From Okapia johnstoni (taxonomy: Eukaryota; Chordata; Mammalia; Artiodactyla; Giraffidae), in the NCBI GenBank assembly GCA_024291935.2, contig JAGTYA010000024.1, positions 1,860,001-1,924,000 of the forward strand: 64,000 nt of DNA, in the 5' to 3' direction. Below, one piece after another: positions 36,531 through 49,904 of the stretch (positions are counted from its first letter, which is position 1; every line of letters starts with the position of its first letter). Made by a program: the position numbers and the translations under genes. The notes beneath the pieces were generated by a model. That model had not been told where the DNA came from, did not search any database, and worked only from the letters and a program-made list of their open reading frames with translations.

Positions 36531-37848
36531 GGAAGCTAGGATATGTTTCCAATTAGAAGTAAAGTGACATGCTTCAGGTTAAGCAAATCCAGGACCTTAG
36601 CTCTTGAGGGCTCTACTTCTGTGACTGTTTCTTTATATCACAGACGTTGTGGAATCCAGAGGGTATCGGTGTGTGCTGTTTGGTTGCCATATCATGCATA
36701 CAGTTTGGGTCAGGATGGAGGATGCTGAAGTGGGTAGATTTCTCTGGTTCCAATTAGAGATATAAGCTGTTATTGAAGATTGTAGGGAGGTGCAGCAGAG
36801 AAATTCATTTAGCCATAAATGTCTACTATGCCTGTGTTTATGCTATGCCCTGGGATGTCCTTGTCATTGATTTTCATTGTTTTGGGTACTCACTTCCCAG
36901 GAATTGCTTCCTGCTGTTCCAAGTTTTCTAAGACTCATGCTGGTTTACAGCCTTCCTTTTCCTTGAATCAGTATGAAACTAGATAATACCCTTACTTTTC
37001 CTAAGTGTGGAAAACAGGAACTGGACTCTATATAGTTGAATGAGGAGAAAGCCAGGTTGAAGTCAGTCATTGCTTACAAAGGATCTTTGGGTAAAATGCC
37101 CACAGATTGAAATACTGCCTAAATGGTTAAAGAAAGCTTTTGAAAATTAATGTAACAGGTGTTGCAGGTAAATGCATGTAAACATGTTTGATCCATAAAA
37201 CATTTTTATTTGTGCCTGTTTTTAAAAAGACAGCTTTATAACTTAGGGTTTCTTCTTTTTTACATCTCTGATCCTGAGTTCATAGTACTGTATTTTGGAA
37301 AAGCTAGAAATATTAAATAATGCTTTAAGGGTAAAGCATCTCTCAGTATTTCCGTTATAAAATGCAATTTTAAAGGGTTTAGAAGTCAACTATAAAAATT
37401 TGTTCTTGGCTGATACTTTGTATACAAAAATCTCTCCCCAGGGTAATTTTCAGAAGAATTTTTGCAGTGGCATAAACTGTGAGGTTATATGGCAGTACCA
37501 GCTTACATTGAACTCATTTTTTATGCTTCTATCAAAGTGGAGGGAAAATGACAGCTTTTAAAATGATTCAAGTAAAACAATATGAAAATTATATTTCTAG
37601 CCTTGTGCCTTTAGAAAATTTTGGTTAAAAAATGTTACTCTACCATCAGAAGACTCACCATTGGCTTAAGTATCCAAATAATAGCACCTCCAAACCAAAC
37701 GTAAGCCACAAATCAAGATGTTTTTAGAGTAATTCTTCTAAAACCAGATCTTAACAGCTGATTTTGAAAGTAGCATTTGGCCCATCAGTGACTATGTAAC
37801 CCCAGAGAGATCCTTTTGGGTTCTTCTTGTTGGAAAACAAAAACCACA

Positions 37849-38062
37849 GGGCTTCCTTGATGGCTCAGATGGTAATAGAATCTGCCTGCAATGCAGGAGA
37901 CACGGTTTTGATCCCCGGGTTGGGAAGATCCTTTGAAGAAGGAAATGGCTACCCACTCCAGCATTCTTCCCTGGAGAATCCCATGGACAGAGGAGCCTGG
38001 TGGGCTACCATCATGGAATTGTAGAGTTGGACACGACTGAGCAACTAACACTTCACTTCACT
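37849..38062 (+). mobile_element. Full Bov-tA SINE, sense
   Basis: It begins 'ggcttccttgatggctcaga', has the B-box-like 'cggttttgatccccgggttg', and a Bov-A body ending 'gacacgactgagcaactaac'. No clean target duplication was seen. Confidence 0.9.
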
Positions 38063-38909
38063 GTTGAAAAATGGCTTTTTGTTTGGTAGCTGAGCTTACT
38101 TGTCTGCAAATTAAGGAAAAAAGTACTGGTGGGAAAGCAAAGATGTGTTTCTTACATGGCTGGAGACTTACCCAGTGAAACTGGAAAGCCTCTTGTTATA
38201 ACATTCTCTTCAAAGCTTTGGACAGGTCTTAGCTTGAAAAGAAGGTCAACCACAATGTAGATAAGCTCCTTGCTCTTATGTTATTGTGAATACATGTGTG
38301 CTTTACAGCCTGTGGCCAGGTTTCCTTTTTTTTTTTCCTACTTCTTCTTCAAAGTTAAATCACATAAGCAGATTTCCTCAAGGGATATATATATTCCATA
38401 TGTGGTGGCCAGACTGGTCCCAGAGTTCGTAATAACTTTCTCTGGTGTGTCAACTTCTGAATGTCAGAAGTACAGTCCTTGTGCATAGAGCCCACAGGGA
38501 ACATTTGAGGTCTTGTCAGTTTGAAATGAAACATGACTTTATGTGAAATATGAATTGAAAATTATATTGGGTTATCTATAATCGTTCAGAAATATAGTCT
38601 GCATGGTAGAGAAGGGATTACCTCGTTAGTGAAAGTCTTCCTCACTCTTTTGTCTAAAGTAATGATGTTATACCATACTTTGGTCCAAGCAAGATAAAAA
38701 CAACAACAGGACCAGCAAAACCCTTTAGGTTTTGTTCTGAAAGAAAACAACTTTCTTAAACAAATACATTTATCAACATTTATTCAAAGATCTTGGGAGG
38801 TTTGCTTTAGATTTATAAGGTCCTCTTGTGTACCTGCTGGGGCTTATAGGTCTGGGTGTGCCGAGGTAGAAGAAAGGTTACTTTGGCTTCAGAGGTTGAG
38901 GCATGTTGC

Positions 38910-39640
38910 TTTCTTTACATACAGTAAAATTTAGCCTTTTTAACATTCAGTTCTATGAATTTTCAAGCATGTGTAGATTTGTGTAACCTCTACCACAGTC
39001 AAGATAGAAAACAGTTTCATCCTACCCACAAATTCCCTCATGTCTCTTTTTACTCAACACTTCCCCTTACCCCACACCCCCTGCCAACCATTAATCTGTT
39101 TTGTGTCCCTGTGGATTTGCCTTGTGCAGAATGTCATATAAATGGAATTGTTTTGAGTCTGGCCTTTTCCTATTAGCATAATGCATTTGAGATTCATTCA
39201 CGTTGTTTAGTGTTGCTGAATAGTATTCCATTGTATTGATGTCCCAGAGTTTGTTTACCCATACACCAGTTGAAGAACATTTGGATTATTTTCAGCTTTT
39301 GACCATTAAGAAAACTGCTGTAAATGTTGCTATACATGTCTCTGTATGAACATTTTTTTTTTTTTTTCTCCCTCTTGGTCAAATGCCTAGAAGTGGAATT
39401 GCTGGGTCATATGGTAAGCGTATGTTTGTCTTTATAAAAAACCATGCAGCTGTGTTCCAAAGTAGTTGTACCACTTTTCACTCCCATTAAAAATATATGA
39501 GAGGTTCAGTTTTTCCACATCCTTACCAGGATGTAGTAGTACTATTCTAGCTATTCTCATGGGTGGATAGTGATATTTACTTTTCGTTGTTGTAGTTGTT
39601 GGTTATCTTTTGTTTTTGTGTTTTCCTGATGAGAAAATGA
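38910..39640 (-). repeat. Old mammalian L1 3' region, antisense
   Basis: 'gtaaaatttagcctttttaa', 'gtcatataaatggaattgtt', 'gagattcattcacgttgttt', 'gaatagtattccattgtatt', 'tgaagaacatttggattatt' and 'gaattgctgggtcatatggt' run collinearly with an antisense L1M 3'UTR. Confidence 0.85.
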
Positions 39641-39962
39641 TACTAAACAATTCATGTGTGTATTCACTGGCCATTCGTATAAATTTAGTTTTTTCTGGGA
39701 TGTCTGTGCGAGTATTTTATGCATTTTGCAGTTGGTTTGTTTTTGTGTTAATGAACTGTAAGACTTTGTGTCCTATGAATAAAGACCTCTGAGAGGTGTG
39801 TATGTGTATATATATTTATTTATTTCAGGTCTTCTGTTACTGTTTTTTTTTTTTTTTTGTCTAGTTGTTTTATTACCTGATAAATATCTGTGATTGAGGA
39901 TTTTTTTTAATTAAGTACATGTAACTTACAATCATTATAACTTGGTAGTGCATTGACTCTTT

Positions 39963-40140
39963 AAAAATTAAAAAAAAAATTTATTATCTTTAAAATTTAT
40001 TTGGCTGCGCCAGGTCTTAGTTGCAGCACATGCAATCTCTTAGTTGTGGCATGTAGACTCTAGGTCTCCGACCAGGGATCAAACCCAGGCCCTCTGCATT
40101 GGGAGCGTGGAGTCTTAGTCCTGGACATCAGGGAAGTCCC
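39963..40140 (-). mobile_element. tRNA-derived cetartiodactyl SINE, antisense
   Basis: 'tttggctgcgccaggtctta' to 'ggacatcagggaagtccc'. Imperfect 14-bp target duplications (tgcattgactcttt / tgcactggctcttt) lie at about 39949-39962 and 40141-40154. Confidence 0.85.
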
Positions 40141-42589
40141 TGCACTGGCTCTTTTATTAACATGAAATGATCCCCCTTGACCCTTGTAATGCCTTTTTTT
40201 CTTGACTTCCACTCTGTGTGATTATTTAGCTACTTCAGTTTTATAAGAATGTTTTCCCAGGTGGGAAATGATAGAGAACATCTGACATGACATGAGAAAG
40301 GCTAATCATGGAGGAGGAGGGGGCAGTGACAAAGTAGGGGAGAAGGTACTACCCAGTGAGCAAAACACTCAAGGGAAGAAAGTAGGATTCCAAGCTGGAT
40401 CACTCTGTCTGTGGTTTGAGGTGGGAGGAAGGAAAGGATGGTTGCAGATACAAGTAGATTTTTTAGAGCTGGCCATACCTTAAATCTATTTTAAAAATCT
40501 AGCAGTAAGCACTCAGCTTATAGTATGCCAGCAACCACTAATCAAACGTGGTTTCAGTTTTTATTATCAGTACATGAGTGTGGTAGTTAAATGTTGGCTG
40601 ACTTTTCAGATAATTGTGGTTAATCTGTTAGTAGTAAATTGGCTATATGGAGCATCTTAGGCTCTGGGATTGTGGCCCTGTTTATATTAACATCCTGAAT
40701 ATCCCTTGCTCTGAAAATTTTTTTATTGTATACTGCCTGATTTTTTGAAATGATTTCTACAAATTGAGCTTATTTTTCAGTGAGGGCCAGCATAGTGAAG
40801 TGTGTCTCAAGGATGTGAAATTCATTTTGCTACAGATGGTGTGAAGTGAAGGAATCTGAGGGCAGGCACTGCAGCTACGTCTCTGTACATGTAGAAACTT
40901 CAAATACAAATAATCTTTATTTGACATGTGCTGTACATCCATGAGCATGTTGTGTAAATTTTTTAGGTTCTTTTCTTTCCTGAATGATGTTATGTTCTTG
41001 CTTTGATTCCATATCAAAAATGATTATGATTCTAAAAAGGGAATGATCTTTGGTTCATGGAAATAGTGGAAAATTATTATTACTAGTAGGCTTCTACTGT
41101 GAATACAAATGCAAAGAAATTACCTTTAAAAAGAACCCCACTTTGATCATTTCTAAGGAGAACTTCAACTTTGTTGTTTACTAGGATTGAAAGCTAGCCG
41201 CAATCCTCAGACGCAGGAGGGTTATCAGTCCAGTCTACCTCCTTGCTGCGGGAATGGGCATGTGATTGATTCAGGAATGGACATGTGACCCAAATCAGTC
41301 CCAGCAACCTTGTCCTGAGACTTTTGTGCAGAGCACCTGGGCACGAATTTCTCTCTTTTTTTTCCCACTCTGGTCTCTAAGAGAATGAGATATATTCTAG
41401 AGCTATTGGAGTCCTTCTTGACACATGAAGAGAGAGGCTGCCCTGGTTTTGAAACTAATATTGAGGAAATCTGAAATCTCTCTCTTTCTACCTCTCTTCC
41501 CCACCCTCCCCCACTTCCATTCCTCCCTTCCTCTGCAAATATCAGATGAGCCTCTCAGTCTGATCAGAATGACTTAATTATGTAAGCTAATCAGTTACTT
41601 TAAAAAGCCAATTCAAGTTTTTCTGTCTCTTGCAGCTAAAACAGTCATCATTAATACACTGAGTATGTTTTAGAGACTTAAGTCAACATACGATGAAGAG
41701 TAAGATTAAGAGAAAAGAAACCACTGTGTACAGAGTTACCAGTAAATATGTGTATTCTTTCACTAAATCTCAATAAGTGTTTATTCCTTTCATGAACTCT
41801 GCTCTTGGAAGTTCTTCTATCTAATTCTTCTCTCTCTTAGGAACTCTTCCCTAGGGTTTGCTTTCCCACTTTTGTTTCTACCTACCTTCTTGCCTGACTG
41901 TATTTGTTCCTGAGTTTTAGAACTTGGTATGATATTCTGCCAAATTCTCTTCCCCACCTCCGTGCTCTTTCCTGGCATCAAAATATTTGATACCTTGCTA
42001 TGGAGATTATTCTCGGTGGAAATCTGCTGAGTTCTGTGAATTGTCCCCACTCTAAGGGGAAGTGTACCTGCTTCCTACTCTCCGTGGTGACTAGGCACAG
42101 AGGTTTGGTTGTATCAGGGTGAGGTTGTGGGTAGTTAGTTTCTTGTGGTGGCCATGAAGAAAAGAAAAGAGGGCACATGTTACGAGACACCCAGAATTCT
42201 GTTTCAAGCCCTGTGATCTCTTAGGAAGCATGTGCAGAAACCCTAAAGCCAACCTCATCAGACCTCTGCGCTCTTCTTCTCCTGAGCCCAGGCCTGCCGC
42301 TGTATAGGCTCCTTGATGAATACAGATCGTTTCTCCAAGAGCCCTTTTACCTTTTTTTCTTAAAATATTAAAAAAAAAAAAGCTGAATAATTTAAAAAGG
42401 GAGTTAATAATTCTCATAACTGTGCTCACAGCGAAATAGAAACGAGGGATGGATCCTACTGTTCTGAGTTGTTAGAAACCTGTGTTTGAGTTGGTGTGAT
42501 CTAAGCCAGGAAGAAGTTTGAAGTCTGAATGGTGTCTAACGGAACGAATTGGCAGATAAGATTAAAATGGTTAAAAAATGTCAGTGGAT

Positions 42590-44070
42590 ACTGAGAAGGT
42601 AAGGTCATTGAATGCTAAGTCAAAGAACAGAGAATTAGTTTCTTTAGGGAAGAGAAAACCATGAAAAATTTTGAGTAAGAAGGTAATTTAATCAGATTTT
42701 TTTTTTTTTTTTTTTTTAATTTCTGGAAATCTTTAAGATGGTGGCACTGAGAATACCAGGGAATTTGTGGAAATATAAGAGCTCTCATAAAAAAGACAAG
42801 TGAAGGACTTGGCAAAGCAGTATGCTTGGCAGTAGAAAGAGTCAAATTTGGTTGTGAGGTTTTGAGTTTGAAAAGCCGGAAAAAAATGCTTGTGGTATTA
42901 ATAAAAAAAAGAGAAGAGGAAAGGGAAATGCTTTGAGGGGAAGGACTAGAGTCGCTTTTGATGCTTTGAGTTTAGGTGATAGTAGAACATTAGGATGGAA
43001 TTGTGTTGGAGACATTGTGCTTGGTACTGTATTAAGTGCTGGGAATAAAACATTGAACAAGCAGGTGTGAAAAAGTCCCTGCTTTCATGGAGCTTGTGTT
43101 TCACTAGGAAAGACATAATAATGTACATACGATGCCATGTTCAATAGTGATAAGGATTGAAGAGGAAAAATAAAATAAGGAAGAGAGATGTGAATTTGGG
43201 GGTGGGGTTGAGATTTTAAATAGGGTGACCAAAAAAAGCTTCATAGAGAAAGTGACGATGAGTAAGCACTGAAGGAAGTGAGGATCCTTGTGAGGATCTT
43301 GGGGAACAGTGAATACATACCTAACTTGTTCAAGGAGTAGCAGAGATGCTGAGGAGGGGAGTAGTTGAAGTTGAAGTCCGAAGGATCACCGGGTAGGGGT
43401 AGAGCTCAGGTAGGGCCTCTGCATCACTCAGGATTTGCGATTTAGCTCTGAGGGAGTCAGAAAGCCTTGCCATGTAGATGTAGAGCAGAGAATTGACCTG
43501 ATTTGACTACCTTTCATAGACTCACCAGAGAAGGCAATGGCACCCCACTCCAGTACTCTTGCCTGGAAAATCCCATGGACGGAGGAGCCTGGTAGGCTGC
43601 AGTCCATGGGGTCGCTAAGAGTTGGACACGACTGAGCGACTTCACTTTCACTTTTCCCTTTCATGCACTGGAGAAGGAAATGGCACCCCACTCCAGTATT
43701 CTTGCCTGGAGAATCCCAGGGATGGGGGAGCCTGGTGGGCTGCCGTCTATGGGGTCGCACAGAGTCGGACACGACTGAAGCGACTTAGCAGCAGCAGCAG
43801 CAGCAGCATAGGCTCACTCTGACTGCTGTGTTGGGAGAAGACGAAAAGAGGACAAGAGTAGGAGCAGCCCCCTTACGAGGCTCTTTCCTGTATCCAGGTG
43901 AGAGACGATGGATCTGAACCAGGATGGAGGCCTTGGTGGCCACAAAGCTAGAGCTGATAGGATGAGCAGATGGCTGTGATGCGGATAGAGGGAGAAGAGG
44001 AAAGAATTGATTCATTGATAAGGCTAACAAGAGTTTTGGCCTGAGTAACTGGAAGAAATAGGAATATTTT
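42590..44070 (-). repeat. L2 LINE relics, antisense, interrupted
   Basis: Pieces at about 42590-42700 ('aaaattttgagtaagaaggt'), 43010-43420 ('gggaataaaacattgaacaa', 'ttcatggagcttgtgtttca') and 43818-44070 ('gtatccaggtgagagacgat', 'gagttttggcctgagtaact') follow antisense L2. A poly-T run (about 42698-42718) and the Bov-A2 at 43526-43806 break it up. Confidence 0.65.
43526..43806 (+). mobile_element. Full-length Bov-A2 SINE, sense
   Basis: Two Bov-A monomers with the pyrimidine linker and a terminal run of CAG units (about 43788-43806). Target duplications of 11 bp with one mismatch (catagactcac / cataggctcac) lie at 43515-43525 and 43807-43817. Inserted in an L2 relic. Confidence 0.95.
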
Positions 44071-45036
44071 TTTCTACTCTTGTTAACTGAATAAAAGGTA
44101 CTTTGGATTAACTACTATAGGCAAACAGAATTCCCTATTAACATATATACCTTCAAGAACATCTGTAATATGTCTTTAAATTGATAGGATCCATGGTCCT
44201 GTTTTAAAATGAAAGAAGCATATTGGCAAGCCTTGTCAAGAACTCCCTGTGGAAATATCAATTGCTTTTCTTGGCTCCAAGGTATTTCCTGAACAGTGTA
44301 TTATACTTTGTCCCAAGTGTGCCATTAAGGGATTTGAAAGTTTGTTAAAACATGTGTGGCAAGTGAGTGCCGTCACTTAAGGCCAGTCAGAGAAGCCAGG
44401 AAACAAAAAGCAGCTCCTGCGTGGACTTTGTGACATGCATTACCTGTGAATCAGGTGATGGGTTAGGCAGGGCACTATCTCCTGTGCACAAAGCCTCCAG
44501 CTGACTCTGTTGTAAACAGCCCTTTCAGTAGAAAGTGCCCGAGGACACAGGCATATGTAAATCTTCTTGGAGAAGCTCCATCCTACCAAGTTGATAACTA
44601 CTCCCTGCCCCCCGGGAATGTCATAGAATTTATTTGCTTGGAACAGAAGTTTCCAGTGCTAATATAGACTTGCTCTTTTTATGCAATTTAAAATAGCACT
44701 CTTCAGTGATGACTTTTGTGTTCAGGGAAGGGTTTTTCTATATCGGTACACAAAGAGGCTATGTATGAAATGTTTCATGCGTGGAGCTTGGGTAAGCCAT
44801 CAAGATGAAATGTTACTTGGCATTTTTCTTTAGGATTCTATTTAAATTGGTTACAGGTACTCTGTCTGTTGCTCCCCAGTTTTGAAATATATTAATTATA
44901 AAAAGATGAGGAAGAAAAAAAACTAATATGAGTTTTAAAGTCGCAGGTTTCTTGATTCTGGTGAGTTTGAGTTGCTCTCTGTAGTTGATCACGTATACCA
45001 CTCAGTGTAGACATCCCCCACCCCTCTTCTAAAAAA

Positions 45037-45526
45037 CACAGATATCACTTTGCCGACAAAGATCTGTCTAGTCAAAGCTATGGTTTTTCCAGTAGTCAAG
45101 TATGGATGTGAGAGTTGGACTATAAAGAAAGCTGAGCACCAAAGAATTGATGCTTTTGAACTGTGGTGTTGGAGAGTACTCTAGAGAGTCCCTTGGACTG
45201 CAAGGAGATCCAACCAGTCCATCCTAAAGGAGATCAGTCCTGAATGTTCGTTGGAAGGACTGATGCTAAAGCTGAAACTCCAGTACTTTTGCCACCTGAT
45301 GTGAAGAACTGACTCATTGGAAAAGACCCTGATGCTGGAAAAGGTTGAAGACAGGAGGAGAAGGGGACCACAGAGGATGAGGTGGTTGGATGGCATCACT
45401 CACTTGATAGACATGAGTTTGAGCAAGCTCTGGGAGTTGGTGATGGACAGGGAGGCCTGGCGTGCTGCAGTCCATGGGGTCACGAAGAGTCGGACACGAC
45501 TGAGCAACTGAACTGACTGACCCCAC
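45037..45526 (+). mobile_element. BovB LINE 3' fragment, sense
   Basis: It reads 'atcactttgccgacaaagat' into the C-terminal BovB coding track ([38 protein letters not shown]) and ends 'gaactgaactgactga'. Imperfect target-site copies, containing 'cttctaa', appear on both sides. 5'-truncated. Confidence 0.92.
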
Positions 45527-46049
45527 TTCTAAGGGATGAATTGGTACTTCACACTGCGTGAAGTGGTGCTTGCATCTTGGCTTTCTCTTCATCTAGGCAT
45601 TTGTGGTTTTTCTAGCTGAAACTGTTGTTTTCAAATTGGTGACAGTGTACTTTATGGTTACTTTTGGGTTTATATTGAAACTGGGGTTATAATTTAGATA
45701 TGAAGGTTTAGAATTATTTTAGAAAAATGCATTTATTTGAACATCTTCCGGTTTTATTCATTTGCATGTATACTTATGTTTGTGTCTTGTGATAAGTTTC
45801 ATCTCTGGTAAAATAACCAGGTTTCCAGATAGGGCAGTCATGGAGGGCAGTGGAGTATGGTGTAGACAAACATACTCGCCTTTCCTGAAGGAAAACTTGC
45901 ATTTTCTTACCTCTCTCTTTTGCACGTGTGTCCTTCCCCAGCTTAGTCCCCTTTTCGTGTGTTCACCTGTCGAAATCCTGAAGGAGGCAGGGCAGTGTAG
46001 TGGAATAAGCCAGGTTGGGAGTTGAGTGGATCTGTTTTCTGCTTTCCCT

Positions 46050-46560
46050 CAGTCTTGATCTGTTTCACAAAGGGCTGGACCAGTTTACATTCATTTTGCT
46101 GTACATTCTTGCTGATATTTGGTGTTATCAGAATATTTAGTTTTTGCCCATCTGTGGGTCTGTAGGGATATTATGGTGATTTTAATTTGTATTTCTGTGA
46201 TGACTTAATGAGGCTGAGCTTCTTTCCATCTTTATTGGCTGTTTGGCAATAAAGATTCACTATTTTGTTAAGTGCCTCTAAACTTTTCCCCCATTTGTCT
46301 ATTGGATTGTCTTTCACTGATCTGCAGGAGTTCTCTATTTATTCTGGATATGAGCACTACCATGGCTTATCTTTTGAAATTTCTTTTACATTACTGTAGG
46401 ATAAAAGGAAAATTTAATTTTAATGAAGTTGAATTTATCATTATTTTCTTTCATGGCAGTGCTTTTTGGTTATGTTTGAAATGTATTTCCCTATATATTT
46501 TCTTAAATATTATTTTCTAAAATTCTGCCAGCCTTTTAGATTAGCATCTTCCTTAGCCAT
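46050..46560 (-). repeat. L1 fragment, antisense
   Basis: 'ccagtttacattcattttgc', 'atttgtatttctgtgatgac', 'cccccatttgtctattggat' and 'caggagttctctatttattc' are a typical antisense L1 3'-region order. Confidence 0.8.
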
Positions 46561-47934
46561 TTTCCAATCACATGGTTGCACAGGGTCTCTGATTTAGCAG
46601 GTGTTCTTGTTTTCAAGTTAGGAATGTTCCTTAAGGCCTTTTCCCATTCCTTTGTTAACACAGGGCTTGTGTTCCCCTTAAATTACAGAAGTCATGCTGT
46701 ACTAACTGTCCGTTTCCAAAAGGTGTATCTTTTCTCTGTGTCTCTGTGGTCTCAAGATTCTGGGCTTAGGCCTATTCCTTTCAGTGGTAAGCTTCTTGTA
46801 ACCTCCTCTCAAGTTCATCCCTGATGGGTTCTCAGGGTCCCGTCCAGGTCCTACTGAAGAGGCCACATTAATGTTCTCTAGCTCCAGAGGTTGCAGCCTG
46901 TTGGAGAAAGGGGATCACATTTTCCTTTCATTACACTGCCATACTACCCTGTCTCCAAAAGGAGACAATAGGGAGATTACAGATGTATCCATGGTTAAAC
47001 TAACTGCAAGGTGTATTTGATGAACATTTCTCTGTGTGTGTGTGTATGTACGTCCTTTTGTATTTTTACTGTGTACTTTTATGAGCAGGGCTTTGTCATG
47101 TTCATCCTATCCTGTTTATGGAATAAGACTGAGAGTGAAAAAATTTTGTGTGACCCAGTGATTTGGTTCCCACACAAGCCTGTTTCCAGAGACTAGACTA
47201 AACCCCCAAGGGAGAAATAGCCCCAGTTGCAGTGTGCATTCTCAGAATAGTAAGTGCAGGCAGCTGCCTTGTTCTCTCAGGTCTGTGGAGGAAACCTGAG
47301 GAAGTTTTCAAGTCCTCAGTTAACCAGGTCAGTAATGTATCCATTTTCCTAAGACCTCCCTCCTTTCACTCTGAGCTCAGAGCTTTCCAAAATACTGATC
47401 AATCTAAACTAGTAGCCTCCAGCATCAGATATTTTGTATTGTACAAATATAAATTGTATTGTACATCCTCACAGAGCATTTACTGTCTACTTGTAGATGT
47501 GTGTTTTTCTGTGGAGGAAGGGTTTATAGCTTTCATGCGATTATCAGAGGGAATGAAAATTGTCAGAGGGAATTCTCAGTATGTCATTTCTGTGAAACTT
47601 CAAAATTGAGAACCACTGAACTAGACTTCCCACCTTTTTCAAGATCAGTCCCACAGAAGAAGGCCTGTAATTTTACAGATCCAGGAAAAATTGGGCTACT
47701 ACTTTCTAATGCTCATACTCTTGTGTCTGGAAACTGTTCTGAAAACTTTCTTGCATCCTGATAGTCTTTTATATTCCTTTTTTGAATTTTCTACCCTTTT
47801 ATCCATCTGTTTATTCCTCAAATATTGAGCACCTAGATTGATTATGCAAGTTGCTGTAGAATAATCAGATGTATAATTGACGAACATATAATCTTAACAG
47901 ATGAGGAAAATCACATACATAGATAATACTTCTG

Positions 47935-48147
47935 CTTGTGCTCAGTCACTAAGTTGTGTCCACTCTTTGTGACCCCATAGACTGTAGCCCACCAGGCTCC
48001 TCTGTCCATGGGATTTCCCAGGCAAGAATCTTAGAGTGGGTTGCCATTTCCTTCTCCAGGGAATCTTCCTGACTCAGGGATTGAACCCTCATCTCCTGCA
48101 TTGGCAGGCAGATTCTTTATCACTGAGCCACCTGGGAAGTCCTTAGA
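47935..48147 (-). mobile_element. Bov-tA SINE, antisense, near full length
   Basis: 'gtgctcagtcactaagttgt' through the Bov-A body to the tRNA-like head ('ttgaaccctcatctcctgca', 'cactgagccacctgggaagt'). Confidence 0.9.
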
Positions 48148-48358
48148 TACACTGTAGTGAAAAATAAGGGAAGTCCCTTAGAGGAGGTACATATAAATTG
48201 CTTTGGGACTTTAGAAAAGGATACCTGCCTCTGTTCTGGGGCAAGTAGCAAGGCGTGAGGAGGAAGTGAAAGACTATGTGGTGGATTCTAGGGTTATAGA
48301 AATCAAAACTATTTGGGTCTTTAGAGATGGGTGTATTTAGATATGTGTAGATGTTAAA

Positions 48359-48753
48359 GAAAGCTGAGTGCTGAAGAATTGATGCTTTTTAACTGTGGTG
48401 TTGGAGAAAACTCTTGAGAGTCCCTTGGACAGCAAGGATATCAAACCAGTCAATCCTAAAGGAAATGAGTCCTGAATATTCATTGAAAGGACTGATGCTG
48501 AAGCTGAAGCACCAATACTTTGGCAACCTGATGCGAAGAACTGACTCATTTGAAAAGACGCTGATGCTGGGAAAGATTGAAGGCAGGAGGAGAAGGGGAT
48601 GACAGGGAATGAGATGGTTGGATGGCATCACCGACTCAATGGACACAAGTTTGAGCAAGCTCTGGGAGTTGGTGATGGACAGGGACTCCTGGCGTGCTGC
48701 AGTCCATGGGGTTGCAAAGAGTCAGACATGACTGAGTGACTGAACTCAACTGA
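48359..48753 (+). mobile_element. BovB LINE 3' fragment, sense
   Basis: It begins 'gaaagctgagtgctgaagaa' and ends 'gactgaactcaactga'. The BovB C-terminal frame is visible but broken. Probable 9-bp target duplications with one mismatch (gatgttaaa / gatattaaa) lie at 48350-48358 and 48754-48762. Confidence 0.9.
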
Positions 48754-48904
48754 GATATTAAATGCAGTATGTCATCTCTGGTTCTTTATTCATTCAAATG
48801 CGACTTGAGTATATAGATGACCTAGCCTTGGTCACTTTATGGAGTTTATATTTATTAGGGCAGGTGGATTCTGAACAGGTCATTTCCTAGTTAATTGCTA
48901 TTTA

Positions 48905-49875
48905 TTCATTCATTCAACAAATATTTGAGTGGCTACTAAATGCTTTTCCTGACTCTTAGAATATAGCAGTAAAGAAAATAACCTCTGTGCTCATGAAACC
49001 CACATCCTAGTTGAGAGACAGAAAGTAGGTAAGTATGTAATAAATTGCCAGATAGTGGTAAGTGCAGTGATGAGAAGTAACAGTAAGATGGGGCTGTTTC
49101 AGTTAATGTAATCAAGAGAGGCCTCTCTGAGAGGAGGATATTTGAGCAGAGACTTAAACAGAACAAAGATAGCAATTCCTGTGAATAGCTGGACAAAAAC
49201 TTTCCCAGTAGAGGAAACAGCAAATGTAAAAATCTCAAGATGAAGACTGTAATGTTCTAGGAACAGCAAGGAGATCTCCAGGATTGGAGTGTAATTTGCA
49301 AAGGAAGAAACTGTAGAAGATGAGAGTGGAAAAGTAGATATGGACCAGATTGGACAAGACCCCATGGCCTGGTGATGGATGGATGTTGGGAAGCTATTGG
49401 GAGAATGACATGGTGTGATTTGTTTTAAAAAGACGACTCTAGCTCCTTTGGTCCAAAATAGAAGTCAGGAGACCAGTTACCACAGTAGTTTCACAAGGAC
49501 ATAAAGGTTGCTTGGATTTGTGCAGTGACAGTCGAAACAGCATGCAGCTATATTTTAAGGGAAGGGTCAGTGGGCTGTCTTGATGGATTGGATGTGGGTG
49601 TGTGAGGGAGACAGTCAAGAATGATGTCCCAGTTTGGTGCCATCTGCCAAGAGAGGCAGAGCTGGGAGAGGGGTGGGATCTGGTGGCGACCAAGGGTTCT
49701 GTTGTTTGAGGTGCCAGCTGACATCCAGATGATCTCAAGTAGGCAAATGGATATGAATCTGGAATTCAGGGAATGGTTGAGGCTAGGGCTTTAATTTTTT
49801 GGAGTTAATAGCATATAGAGAGATTTAAAGCCACAAGACTGGATGAAATCATCTAGGGAGTGAGTGTAAATGCTC
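48905..49875 (-). repeat. Long L2 LINE relic, antisense
   Basis: The most complete L2 in the window. In order on the + strand: 'ttcattcaacaaatatttga', 'tctgtgctcatgaaacccac', 'gaggcctctctgagaggagg', 'aatgttctaggaacagcaag', 'ttttaaaaagacgactctag', 'ttgatggattggatgtgggt' and 'gtcaagaatgatgtcccagt'. This is the reverse complement of the L2 3' kilobase. Confidence 0.75.
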
Positions 49876-49904
49876 CCCTCTCTAGTGGTGTTTAATATCT
49901 TCCT